DNA of 64,000 nt from Hyphomicrobiales bacterium. GTDB taxonomy: Bacteria > Pseudomonadota > Alphaproteobacteria > Rhizobiales > Rhizobiaceae. Below, piece after piece: positions 21,263 to 30,722 of the stretch. Each line of letters starts with the position of its first letter. The first letter of the stretch is position 1. The notes below the pieces were generated by a model. It made no database searches. It was not told the origin of the DNA and saw only the letters and a list, made by a program, of their open reading frames with translations. The DNA lies in the NCBI GenBank assembly GCA_900467685.1, contig UBQX01000011.1, positions 174,809 to 238,808 on the forward strand, written 5' to 3'. Both the position numbers and the translations under genes were made by a program.

Positions 21263-21283
21263 GCATTCTGTGGTCTTCTGAAA

Positions 21284-21604
21284 TCAGGCAGCGCCATTGA
21301 TCCAGGCGGATAGCTGCGACTTCGGACGCGCGCCGGTCAGCTGGTCGGCGAGTTCGCCGCCCTTGAACATGGCGAGCATCGGAATGCCGCGCACGCCAAA
21401 GCGCGCTGCGATTTCCGGGTTTTCGTCAACGTTGACCTTGGCAATCTTCACCTTGCCGGCAAGTTCGGTCGACAGCTCTTCGAGCGCCGGCGCGATCATG
21501 CGGCAGGGGCCGCACCATTCGGCCCAGAAATCAACGACGACCGGCTCGGCAGACTGCAGAACCTCGGTCTGGAAATTGGCATTATCGACCTTGACGGTGC
21601 TCAT
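21284..21604 (-). CDS. trxA: Thioredoxin 1
   Basis: General protein disulfide reductase. The 106-residue protein has the active site [13 protein letters not shown], the cis-proline loop GIPMLAMF and a normal length, with no signal peptide, so it is cytoplasmic. It is 85 bases downstream of addA on the same strand and may be transcribed with it or from its own promoter. Confidence 0.97.
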   Translation of the reverse strand: MSTVKVDNANFQTEVLQSAEPVVVDFWAEWCGPCRMIAPALEELSTELAGKVKIAKVNVDENPEIAARFGVRGIPMLAMFKGGELADQLTGARPKSQLSAWINGAA

Positions 21605-21689
21605 TGGGAAACTCCTGAACGAATCTTGTTAAACCATCATGTATGCGTGCAGGCAGAGAATTCAATCCCTTTCCTGCTCGGGGCGGCGC

Positions 21690-24600
21690 TTAAACGGCCT
21701 TTGCTCCGGAAAGGCCGAGCTCCGACAGCGCGGCATCCAGCATGGCGTGTGTCAGGCAGAAGCCTGTGCCCGACGTGGTGAAGATCAGCCGGCATTCGAT
21801 ATCGCGCTCCGGATAAAGCGGCCGCAGAATTTCGCGGTAAATCGCAAGCTGCGCGACATAGGTCCCGGAGATATCCTCCAGCCGTCGGGGAGGCGCACGG
21901 TCGGTCTTGAAATCTGCAATGATCACCCTGTCAGCCTCGACCGCGAGACGGTCGATCCGCCCGGCAACGGAGAATTGCCGTTCGGACGTGGCAAGAATGC
22001 CCATGAGATTGGTTTCGGCGCGGGCGGTCTCACCAAACAGGCTTGCGAATTCCGGGTTGTCCAGAATGGCAAAGACCTGGTCCGCAGCGAGATGCCGCTC
22101 TTCCTCCGTCCAGTCGGCGGCGGCGCGAGCGAGATAGCGCCCGGCCGCGGCCCGCCGCTCGGTCACCGGAAAGTCGGGCAGGATCTGGAAGAGGCGATGG
22201 ATCATCTTCCCGCGCCTGATGGCGAGGTTCGTCTTTTCGGCATCCCCGAACAGGCGTGAGCCAGGTGCAGGTCGCGGATCGAGCCCCTCGAGTTCTGCGG
22301 TCGCACCGGATGGGCTCAAAGGCCGAGGCAGGCGCGCCTCTGTGGTGAGAGGTTTCATCAGGGAAGCTGGAAGCTGGAATGCGCTTGCATTCCTTACCAT
22401 CTCGCCATGTGTCTCAAGATCGCGCAAGGCCTCTCCGGAGGTCCAGACCAACCCGCTCCATTCCTCGGTGCGTGTCCTGAAGACCGTTTCGCGGCAGCGG
22501 GCTTCATCGGCCGAAAGTGCGGACCAGACGAGCTTGTGCCAGCAATCCGGAATCTCGCGCTTCTTTCTGTGGCCGCAGATGATCAGCCTGTCTGCCGCGC
22601 GGGTCATCCCTACGTAAAGAAGCCGGCGATATTCTTCTTCCGCCAGCGCCTTGCGACGAGCGGTATCGTCTTCGGTCAGCGCGACGGCGAGAGAGGAGTC
22701 AGGCAGCCAGAGTGCGAACGGAGTGCTGTCTTCCCCGTCCTCGATCAGTCGGAGCTTCGGCATGTGATTGGCATTGAACGGCGCGCTGCCGTCGTCGACG
22801 AGGAAGACGATGGGCGCCTCAAGGCCCTTGGAGGCATGCACCGTCATGATCCGCACCTCGTCGCGACCCTTGTCCTGTTCGCGCTTGACGGTAGGGGGAT
22901 CGAGTTCAAGCGAGGAAATGAAGGATTGCAGACCGGGGAGCCCCTTGGCGCCGTGGTCGAGTGCCAGCGCCAGGAATTCATCCAATACATCGGTCACTTC
23001 GGTGCCAAGCCGGGCAAAGAACTTCCGACGTCCACCCATGGGCCCCAGAATCCGGGAAAAGAAATCGAACGGGTTCTGTCTCTCGGAGAGCCGCCGCCAT
23101 GAGGCGATCATATCAACTGCCCCGGCAAAGACCGCGTTTCCGTCTTCGGCCAGCGCCCGGAACCGATGCCAAAGGCTCATGCCCTTGACCCGGCCTGCGG
23201 CAGCAAACATCAGGTCTTCCTCTGAAAGCTCCATCAGCGGAGATTTGCTCAGAGCCGCCAGCGAGAGATCGTCTTCGGGCAGAAGCATGAAGCGGCCGAC
23301 AGCCATCAGGTCCTGGATGGCGATGTGGCGTGTCAGCACGAGGCGGTCCGCGCCGCCGACCGGAATGGCATTGCGCGATTTCAGCGCCCGCGTCAGCGCG
23401 TTGACGAAACCGTCGCGCTTGCGCACGAGCACCAGCACGTCACCCGGCCGCACGGTCCGGACCTTTCCGTCTTCCACGATCGTCTCGTTGCCGATCCATC
23501 CGGCAATCGTATCGGCGATGCGCCGTGCCAGGATCGCCGGCGGTGTCGTTTCCGGGGTTGCGTCGAAGGGGAGCGTCCAATCGTCTTCTTCCACGCTGTC
23601 GGCAGGCGCGATCATCTCCCAGACAGCGGTAAGTCCAGGGTGACCGATCCGGCTGGACTGATGCGCGATCCCTTCACCGCCTCCGCCGAGACCGCGCGAG
23701 TTTTGCGGCACAGAGAAAACCTGGTCGACGGCGCTGAGAACATGGCCGGTCGATCGGAAGGAAAGCGGAAGACGGATGGAGCGGAATTCCATTTCTGCCG
23801 ATTGCGCCATGCCGCGCGCATAGCGGCCCTCGCTTTCGAGCTTTTCAGGTCGTGCACCTTGGAACGAATAGATCGACTGCTTTTCGTCTCCGACGGCAAA
23901 CAGAGTGCGATGCACGTTGCGCGCCGATCTGCCGGCAAAGAATTCCTCCGACAGGGCACGAATGATGCGCCATTGGACGGGGCTCGTATCCTGCGCCTCG
24001 TCGACCAGAATGTGGTCGATGCCCTGATCAAGCTTGTAGTGGATCCAGGGACCCGCATCGCTCCGGGTCAGCAGATTGGCGGCCCGCTCGATCAGGTCCT
24101 CGAAGTCCATGTAGCCAAGCCGGCGCTTGAGATCTTCATAATCGCGAACCAGCCGCTCGGCGATGGTCAGCGCTGCCAGGCTTGCCTCGAGAAGATCGAG
24201 TTTGCGCAGGACCTCGAGATGATCAACCACATGGACCAGCATATCGGCCACCCGTTGCTCCAGGCTCGGGTCCTGCTTCAGCATGGCGGCATTGTAGAAG
24301 GCCTGGTTGCCGCGCGGTGTTCCTGTTTGCGTGAAGGCAAAGGCACGGATGGCGGACAGTCGGCGCTGTGGATCGGTCTCGGTGAGGATCTTCGACAGTC
24401 TTTCGACGCTCTCCAGCACCTTCGCGCCGCCAGCCTGACCGGCGAAGGATATGTAAGCCTGGGCTTGCGCCCATGAGAATCCGGGTAAGTGGACAAGCGC
24501 CGCATGGCAGATTTCACGCGTCTCGCCGGATGTCAGCCCAAGCCGTTTGCGCAGGAGAGCCTCATAACCTCCATCGCGAATCCCACGCAGACCTTCCCCC

Positions 24601-25253
24601 AGGGCGCTGCGTTGGGACACGATTTCGCCGATCAACGTTTCAAGCCCGGTATCGGACCCATAGTCCATGACCGTCGCAAAGGCCGATGCGAGTTCCGCGT
24701 CATCTTCAGCGGTCGCCGCCACGAGAAGGTTGCGGCGGACATCGGCAATCAGGTCGGAAGCGGCGCGCTCGTCGAGCACGGTGAAGTGGCCCGCAACATT
24801 CGCTTCGAGCGGAAACTGGTGCAGCAACGCTTCGCAGAAGGCGTGAATGGTCTGGATCTTCAGCCCGCCGGGTGTCTCCAGCGCGCGGGCGAAAAGACGG
24901 CGCGCTTCGGCCAGGATGGCGCGCGAGGGGGTCTCGCCTTCCATCACCTCGATCTCGCGCGACAGAGCCGCATCATCCAGAAGCGCCCATTTCGAGAGCG
25001 TGCGGAAGACGCGGTTCGACATTTCCGATGCTGCCGCCTTGGTATAGGTGAGGCAGAGGATGGCCGACGGGCGCGCACCGGCGAGAAGAAGCCGGATCAC
25101 CCGCTGCGTCAGCACATGTGTCTTGCCGGAACCGGCATTGGCCGAAACCCATGCGAGACTGCGGGGATCGGAGGCCAGCCCCTGCTGTCGCGTGGTCCAG
25201 CCGATCGAGGCTTGCGGATCGGAGGGCATGGGGTCGAGGGTCGGATCAGCCAT
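21690..25253 (-). CDS. addA: Double-strand break repair helicase-nuclease subunit AddA
   Basis: AddAB replaces RecBCD in alphaproteobacteria, unwinding and resecting DNA ends for RecA loading. The 1187-residue protein has the UvrD-type helicase core: Walker A SANAGSGKTHVL, motif II VDEAQDTSPVQW, GDEKQSIYSFQGA and the late VHASKGLEAPIVF. The C-terminal RecB-like nuclease carries IADFKTDRAPP. I chose the ATG at 25253, which overlaps the addB stop by eight bases; another ATG is six codons upstream. It is downstream of addB. Confidence 0.96.
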   Translation of the reverse strand: MADPTLDPMPSDPQASIGWTTRQQGLASDPRSLAWVSANAGSGKTHVLTQRVIRLLLAGARPSAILCLTYTKAAASEMSNRVFRTLSKWALLDDAALSREIEVMEGETPSRAILAEARRLFARALETPGGLKIQTIHAFCEALLHQFPLEANVAGHFTVLDERAASDLIADVRRNLLVAATAEDDAELASAFATVMDYGSDTGLETLIGEIVSQRSALGEGLRGIRDGGYEALLRKRLGLTSGETREICHAALVHLPGFSWAQAQAYISFAGQAGGAKVLESVERLSKILTETDPQRRLSAIRAFAFTQTGTPRGNQAFYNAAMLKQDPSLEQRVADMLVHVVDHLEVLRKLDLLEASLAALTIAERLVRDYEDLKRRLGYMDFEDLIERAANLLTRSDAGPWIHYKLDQGIDHILVDEAQDTSPVQWRIIRALSEEFFAGRSARNVHRTLFAVGDEKQSIYSFQGARPEKLESEGRYARGMAQSAEMEFRSIRLPLSFRSTGHVLSAVDQVFSVPQNSRGLGGGGEGIAHQSSRIGHPGLTAVWEMIAPADSVEEDDWTLPFDATPETTPPAILARRIADTIAGWIGNETIVEDGKVRTVRPGDVLVLVRKRDGFVNALTRALKSRNAIPVGGADRLVLTRHIAIQDLMAVGRFMLLPEDDLSLAALSKSPLMELSEEDLMFAAAGRVKGMSLWHRFRALAEDGNAVFAGAVDMIASWRRLSERQNPFDFFSRILGPMGGRRKFFARLGTEVTDVLDEFLALALDHGAKGLPGLQSFISSLELDPPTVKREQDKGRDEVRIMTVHASKGLEAPIVFLVDDGSAPFNANHMPKLRLIEDGEDSTPFALWLPDSSLAVALTEDDTARRKALAEEEYRRLLYVGMTRAADRLIICGHRKKREIPDCWHKLVWSALSADEARCRETVFRTRTEEWSGLVWTSGEALRDLETHGEMVRNASAFQLPASLMKPLTTEARLPRPLSPSGATAELEGLDPRPAPGSRLFGDAEKTNLAIRRGKMIHRLFQILPDFPVTERRAAAGRYLARAAADWTEEERHLAADQVFAILDNPEFASLFGETARAETNLMGILATSERQFSVAGRIDRLAVEADRVIIADFKTDRAPPRRLEDISGTYVAQLAIYREILRPLYPERDIECRLIFTTSGTGFCLTHAMLDAALSELGLSGAKAV

Positions 25254-28200
25254 CGGTGTCGCCCTCGTCATTGTCCTCGCCGGAGGCCCATTCCGCCACC
25301 CGCGCCAGATGATCGTAGTCGCCGATGATCGCAGCGCTTTCCGGGAGAACGCGCGACAGGAAGCCGCGCTTTCCGGTCTTCAAGAGCGTCAGCAGCTTCA
25401 CCAACTCGCGCGCTGCATCCTCGGCCAGTTGCGCAGAGGTTTTTGGAGGCGTCTTCGAACGCGAGCTTGCCGGATCGCCATTGACGATCTCGGTCTTGAA
25501 TTTGTCCCCCGGCCGCAGGCGCACATAGATCAGATCACCCGGCTCACGCGCGCCGACCGTTGCAAAACCGCCGCCCTGGATCGCGGCCGCCTCCAGCGCC
25601 AGCTGCGGATCGATCAGCGTCCGCGCCTGTTTCAGCGAAGGCGAACTCCCGGTCTTGTAGTCGATGATATCGGCCACGCCGCCGCGCGTGATATCGATGC
25701 GGTCGGCATAGCCCGTCAGCTTGAAGCCACCGGGCAGATCCATGGCGGCCTGTGACTCGGTGAAGGATTGGCGGATTTCCGACTGCCGGACCTTTTCCCA
25801 ATCCAGAAAGGCGCGCGCCGTCTCGTCAAAACGCGGCCGCCAGGTCGCCTCGATATGGGCGGGCAGATCAGCCTCGGCGAAGGCGCGGTCGGCCAGCTCG
25901 CGCATCGCAGTCCAGGCTGTTTCACTCGAGGGGTCGATCTTTTCGCCGACGAACGATTCGATGATCGCATGATAGAGCGTGCCGCGCTCGGCAACCCCCG
26001 GATCGGCATTGAACGGCTCGACCGGATCGAGTCGCAGGATGCGGCGGGCATAGATCGCGTAAGGATCGCGCCGAAGCTTTCCCGCCTCCGAGAACGAGTA
26101 ACGCTCGGGGATCAGGGCGGGATCGGGCTTCGGTTCCGGCCGTGTGGCCAGCGGCTGCCGTTCGCCTTCATCTATCACGCTCGCGTAGCGAAGATAAATC
26201 TCGCCGCGTTCCCGCATCTTTGCGGTGAGGGCGGGCCCGGCAATTGCGGTCAGGCGCTGCAGGAAGCGTGAGGCAACTGAGGGCGCACTGCCGGAGCGCA
26301 GCGCGCGGGAATAGATGACACTGGGCATGCCGCTTGCCATCTGGAAGTCATGCGCGATTTGCCCCGCGCGGCGTTCCGGGGGTTCCAGCCCCATGCGGAT
26401 TTTCATGATGCGCGAGAGGAACGGATTGGGGCTTGTCTGCTGCGGCCATGCCCCCTCGTTCATGCCGCCGAGCACGACGGTGTCAACGTGCTGCAGGCGG
26501 GCTTCCTGCGTTCCCCAGATGAAGACGCGCGGATGGCTCATCGCCCGCGGCTTCACAGCAACGCCGGAAACCAGCGCGTCGAGAACGCCTGCCCAGTCGG
26601 CGCCCGTCAGCGCAAGCCCTCCCGGCGCCTCCATGATGCCGGACAGAAGGTCGGCGAGCGCCTCTCCAGACTCCCCCGTCCAGAGCGCGGAGACGTCGCC
26701 CGTCTCGTCGGCGACAAAGGCTTCCAGCGCGCGTCCCGTCCGCTCCGCCCATTCCGCGGTACTGCGCGTGATGGAAAGCCCTTGTCCCGGCAGGCGGCGA
26801 ACCAGTGCCTCGACCAAAGGATCTGCGGCGGCTGCTATGCGCTTTGCAGCATCGAGCGCCAGTGAAAAATCACCGGACGAAAGTGGCGCGCGCCAGGCAG
26901 GCTCGTGCCGCTTATCAGCAGCATGCGCGGTCTGCGCTTCCAAGAGGGGTGCAAGTGTCGAAATATCGACCGCGCCCGTGCCGCCGCGAAGCGCATGAAC
27001 CTCCAGAAGACGAGCGGATTTCGCAACGGTCTCTGCTGGCAGGCCGAGCCGGGTCAACGGGTGTTTGAGCAGCGAGACGATCGGCACGGGATCGCCGGGA
27101 AAAAGCGTCGACTCGATCAGCAGCTTCAGCAATGTGCCCTGCGGTGTGGCGTTCAGCGGCGTGCCGGCGCTGTCGTCTGCCTCGATCCCGAAACGTTCGA
27201 GTTCGGCTACGACCCGGCGCGCAAGGCCCCGGTCAGGTGTGATCAGCGCCACCTGACTGTCCTTTGACTGGGAGTTGTCGAGCGCCAGTTTCAATGCGAC
27301 TGCAATGGCGGTCGCCTCCAGGCGTTCGTTTGCTGCCTCGATCAATGTGACGTCAGCAAAGGCCGCAGCCATAGCCTCTTCGCCAATGTCGGCCTTCATC
27401 TCGGGCCAAAGATGCGTGGAAGCCGAGGGTGCGAGCGCCAGCGACACGGCGCGGGCCCGGATTTCAATCCCCGGTTCCGCCTTGCCATAGGGGAGGACAT
27501 CGTCGCGCTTCAGATGCAGGACATCGAGAAGCCGCGCCAGACCAAACTGCGGATGCCCGAAGATGGTGGGGTCCACGCTCGTTCCTTCAGCCGAAGGGTT
27601 CAGCGCGATCAACTCCCATTGCTCCGCCGGCATATCGAGGTCGAGACCGGGTAGCACGACGGCGCCCTCGTCCAGTTGGCTCACCGCATCGATCAGGCGT
27701 GCTGTTGCGGGCAGCGAACCGGTGGAACCGGCAACGATCACCGGACCCTTGTGAACTGCCGTCGCCAGCCGCTCGACTTCCGCCTTCAAGACGGCGTTGC
27801 GATGTCGCGAGGCGGAGGACGCATTGAGTTCTTCGAGCCGCGCGGGCCAATAGACATGCGCGATCTTGAGGAATTCCAGTGTCAGCTGCCACCAGGAGGC
27901 ATAATCCTGCGTGTCCAGCTTATCGAGATTGCTCCATTCGATTTCGGCAGTCTCGACTTCGCCGATCAAGGCGATCAACTCCTTGGCGAGCCACACCGCA
28001 TCTGCCGGGCTTGCCGGCGCAATGACCGGTGCGCCGCCGTGGAAATTGACGACCGCTTCCGGAAGGCTGTTGCGCCACACGGTGATCAGGCGGGCCAGTT
28101 CCAATGCTGCGGCCACGGGGCCGATAGGCGGCAGGAGGTCCAGCACCTCAGGCAGGCTGGCCTCGAAGAATCCGCTATCGTCATCGGTTTCGCCCAAGGG

Positions 28201-28437
28201 GCGGATTGTCGGAAGAATGGCCGAGCCGTGCGAGAGAAGCAGCGCAAATTCCGTGCGCAACACGCGCGCCGCGCGCCGGGTGGGGACGAAAACGGTCACA
28301 TCGGCGAGCATTTCCGGGCGGTTTGGATCGAACGCGAAGCCTTCGACGATCTCGCCCTTCAGGATGCCTTCCGCCAACATGCGCAGAAAGGCGGGGCCGG
28401 GCGGAATGGTGAGAACCCTTTTCTGCCGCCGCGCCAT
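25246..28437 (-). CDS. addB: Double-strand break repair nuclease subunit AddB
   Basis: Partner of AddA; the C-terminal RecB-like nuclease has GYADRIDITRGGVADIIDYK, containing the catalytic Asp and Lys. The 1063-residue protein is normal in length. No Walker A motif is seen at the N terminus, and I count no cysteine anywhere, so the four-Cys iron-sulfur cluster of Bacillus AddB is absent; the usual Cys before the nuclease domain is replaced (SEAGKLRRDPYAIYA). It lies four bases downstream of murU and overlaps addA. Confidence 0.95.
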   Translation of the reverse strand: MARRQKRVLTIPPGPAFLRMLAEGILKGEIVEGFAFDPNRPEMLADVTVFVPTRRAARVLRTEFALLLSHGSAILPTIRPLGETDDDSGFFEASLPEVLDLLPPIGPVAAALELARLITVWRNSLPEAVVNFHGGAPVIAPASPADAVWLAKELIALIGEVETAEIEWSNLDKLDTQDYASWWQLTLEFLKIAHVYWPARLEELNASSASRHRNAVLKAEVERLATAVHKGPVIVAGSTGSLPATARLIDAVSQLDEGAVVLPGLDLDMPAEQWELIALNPSAEGTSVDPTIFGHPQFGLARLLDVLHLKRDDVLPYGKAEPGIEIRARAVSLALAPSASTHLWPEMKADIGEEAMAAAFADVTLIEAANERLEATAIAVALKLALDNSQSKDSQVALITPDRGLARRVVAELERFGIEADDSAGTPLNATPQGTLLKLLIESTLFPGDPVPIVSLLKHPLTRLGLPAETVAKSARLLEVHALRGGTGAVDISTLAPLLEAQTAHAADKRHEPAWRAPLSSGDFSLALDAAKRIAAAADPLVEALVRRLPGQGLSITRSTAEWAERTGRALEAFVADETGDVSALWTGESGEALADLLSGIMEAPGGLALTGADWAGVLDALVSGVAVKPRAMSHPRVFIWGTQEARLQHVDTVVLGGMNEGAWPQQTSPNPFLSRIMKIRMGLEPPERRAGQIAHDFQMASGMPSVIYSRALRSGSAPSVASRFLQRLTAIAGPALTAKMRERGEIYLRYASVIDEGERQPLATRPEPKPDPALIPERYSFSEAGKLRRDPYAIYARRILRLDPVEPFNADPGVAERGTLYHAIIESFVGEKIDPSSETAWTAMRELADRAFAEADLPAHIEATWRPRFDETARAFLDWEKVRQSEIRQSFTESQAAMDLPGGFKLTGYADRIDITRGGVADIIDYKTGSSPSLKQARTLIDPQLALEAAAIQGGGFATVGAREPGDLIYVRLRPGDKFKTEIVNGDPASSRSKTPPKTSAQLAEDAARELVKLLTLLKTGKRGFLSRVLPESAAIIGDYDHLARVAEWASGEDNDEGDTDG

Positions 28438-28440
28438 CCT

Positions 28441-29175
28441 TTAGCGTCCCGTGATCGAGAAACGGGCAACGGCTGCTTCCGCGGGCGCGATGGCGTCCGG
28501 CGTGCCGACGGTGATCCAATGTCCGGAGAGCTCCAAGCCGAAGAGCCGACCGGCTGCAATGGCCTTGTCGAAACTGGCATTCAGCCCGAAAGCTCCGTCA
28601 GGTGAGCCGTCCAGGAGGTCCGGTGCAAGGATGAACACCCCGGCGTAGACCACGGGGTGTGGGAGACCGTCCTTGTAGCGCGTCAGCCGGCCGTCTTTGC
28701 CGAGAGAAAAATCGAGCTTTCCGTTGTGGCCCGTGGTGTCCTCGTTGCGGACGACCAGCATGGCGATGTCCATATGAGCGGCATCGAAGAATCCGGCTAA
28801 GCGAGAAAGATTGCTTGCCTCGCCTTCACGTTCGCCAACCCAGAAAAGATCGGAATTCATGACGAAGAGCGGCTTGCGGGGCAGGAGCTTCATGCCCTTG
28901 ACTAGTCCACCACCTGAATCCATCAGCTGCGCGCGTTCATCCGAAATCTGCACTCTTGGCCGGCTCCGGCCTGCCAGATGTGCCTCCATCTGGTCCGCCA
29001 GATGATGCACATTGACGACCGCATCCTCGACACCCGCCTCCGCCAGTGCATCGAGCACATAGTCGATCATCGGCTTGCCCGCGATCGGCACCAGCGGTTT
29101 CGGCATCGTATCGGTAATGGGGCGAAGCCTTGTGCCGAGGCCAGCGGCAAGCACCATCGCGGTGTCGATTTTCAT
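28441..29175 (-). CDS. murU: Nucleotidyltransferase, probable N-acetylmuramate-1-phosphate uridylyltransferase
   Basis: The 244-residue protein has the sugar-1-phosphate nucleotidyltransferase signature LAAGLGTRLRPITDTMPKP and the metal-binding MNSDLFW. In Pseudomonas, MurU makes UDP-MurNAc from MurNAc-1-phosphate, bypassing MurA in peptidoglycan recycling. The assignment to MurU rather than a mannose-1-phosphate guanylyltransferase rests on the gene directly upstream, whose C-terminal half resembles the MurNAc kinase AmgK. It sits 27 bases after that gene and just before addB. Confidence 0.8.
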   Translation of the reverse strand: MKIDTAMVLAAGLGTRLRPITDTMPKPLVPIAGKPMIDYVLDALAEAGVEDAVVNVHHLADQMEAHLAGRSRPRVQISDERAQLMDSGGGLVKGMKLLPRKPLFVMNSDLFWVGEREGEASNLSRLAGFFDAAHMDIAMLVVRNEDTTGHNGKLDFSLGKDGRLTRYKDGLPHPVVYAGVFILAPDLLDGSPDGAFGLNASFDKAIAAGRLFGLELSGHWITVGTPDAIAPAEAAVARFSITGR

Positions 29176-29202
29176 GAAGAATGCCCTGCTTGCGTGACCT
29201 GC

Positions 29203-30717
29203 CTATGCAGGAACTGATTCGCGCGAGAGGATTCCAGCCTTCAGACACCAATTGCGCAAGGGGGCAAGTGCCTCATGTTCGAAGGCGACCTCGAGATGCC
29301 AGAGCGTGCGCGGCATGTGTTGCATGTAATTCGGCAGGTTGTCGCGCTTCAGAAGGCGGACCCAGAGCCCGTTGAGCCGGCAAGCGCGCTGCGCAGACAT
29401 GATCGACCAGTTCTTGAGGAACGCTTTGCGGTCGAAGGGGCCCGCGGCCTCGCGCGCCTTCATGTATGTCTCAATCAAGTCGTCCATCAGCGGACGCTCG
29501 ACCGTGACACGCGCGTCCTGCACCAGCGACACGACGTCGTAGGAAGACGGACCTATGATGGCATCCTGAAAATCGATCATCCCGATCTTGCGGAACCCCT
29601 CGCGCTCCGGCAGCCAGAGCAGGTTCGGCGAATGATAGTCGCGCATGACAAGATGCGTCTCGCCTGATAGCGCCTCATCGATCAGCCCGCTCCAGATGGA
29701 CAGATATTCCTCGCGCTCCGCGGCAGTCGCCTGCTCGCTATTGCGCTTCCAGGGAATATGCCAGTCGAGCAGCAATTCGACTTCATAGAGCAGGGCGGCC
29801 TTGTCGAAGGCAGGAACCTGATGGATCGATTGGTCGTCGATGGGCAGATCGAGTGCGATCGGAAGCTGGTGGTACTCGGCAAGGCAGAGCACGGCCTCGT
29901 GATAGCGTTCCGCAATCGGCTTGCGCGCCGCATCGATGACGCCCTCGTTGCCGAGATCCTCGACCAGAAGAATGCCGTGTTCCTGATCCGCCTCGTAAAT
30001 CTCCGGTGCCGACAGTCCGATGCCGCGCAGATAGCGATCGACGGCAATGAAGGGCCGCACGTCTTCGGCCAGATGCACCAGCTGCGAATAGGTCTTGCCG
30101 TCGCGAATCACCGGGCCGTTGGATCGCGCCGGGGAATCCATCAGCACGATGCCGCGACCATCCGCTGTCTGGATACGCTCATAGGCGCGGAACGAGGAAT
30201 CGCCGGTCAGGAAGCTGCGTTTGGCTCCCTGGTAGCCGCGCGTGTCGAGAAAGGCGCGGATATCGAGAACACGCTTGATCCGCGCCACACGCTTTTCCGG
30301 GCCGGAGATGGTGATGCGGCGGCCTGCACCTTCGTTTGCGAATTCGATGCGCAGCAGGTCCTCGGGCAGGCGGTTGCCGGCATGGTTCGGCCATTCGACC
30401 AGGCAGACGCCGGTTTCGAGAATTTCGTCAAAGCCCAGCTCATCGAGTTCGCTCGAATCGCCGATCCGGTAGAGATCGAAATGGCCGACCTGAAAGCGCA
30501 GATCGTAGACCTGCACCAGCGTGAAGGTCGGGCTTGGAACCTCCAGCGACGGATCGTTCGCCAGCGCCCGCAGCGTCGCGCGCGCCAGCGTCGATTTGCC
30601 CGCGCCGAGATCGCCTTCCAGCGCCACGCAAAGACCGGGGCCGAGCGCCAGCGCCAGATCTTCGCCAAAGCGGAGCGTGGCGGCCTCGTCCTTGAGATGA
30701 AGCGAAAGCGTCTCCAT
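29203..30717 (-). CDS. TsaE-AmgK fusion: tRNA t6A synthesis ATPase joined to aminosugar kinase
   Basis: The 504-residue protein joins two families. Residues about 1-150 are TsaE, with Walker A EGDLGAGKSTLARATL (P-loop at 35-43) and HFDLYRIGD; TsaE is the ATPase of N6-threonylcarbamoyladenosine tRNA modification. Residues about 160-504 are an aminoglycoside-phosphotransferase-like kinase with catalytic loop MRDYHSPNLLW (359-365) and metal site IDFQDA, matching AmgK, the MurNAc/GlcNAc anomeric kinase. No stop or frameshift separates the halves. It begins five bases after divL and precedes murU, supporting a cell-wall recycling role for the second half. Confidence 0.87.
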   Translation of the reverse strand: METLSLHLKDEAATLRFGEDLALALGPGLCVALEGDLGAGKSTLARATLRALANDPSLEVPSPTFTLVQVYDLRFQVGHFDLYRIGDSSELDELGFDEILETGVCLVEWPNHAGNRLPEDLLRIEFANEGAGRRITISGPEKRVARIKRVLDIRAFLDTRGYQGAKRSFLTGDSSFRAYERIQTADGRGIVLMDSPARSNGPVIRDGKTYSQLVHLAEDVRPFIAVDRYLRGIGLSAPEIYEADQEHGILLVEDLGNEGVIDAARKPIAERYHEAVLCLAEYHQLPIALDLPIDDQSIHQVPAFDKAALLYEVELLLDWHIPWKRNSEQATAAEREEYLSIWSGLIDEALSGETHLVMRDYHSPNLLWLPEREGFRKIGMIDFQDAIIGPSSYDVVSLVQDARVTVERPLMDDLIETYMKAREAAGPFDRKAFLKNWSIMSAQRACRLNGLWVRLLKRDNLPNYMQHMPRTLWHLEVAFEHEALAPLRNWCLKAGILSRESVPA

Positions 30718-30722
30718 GCACG

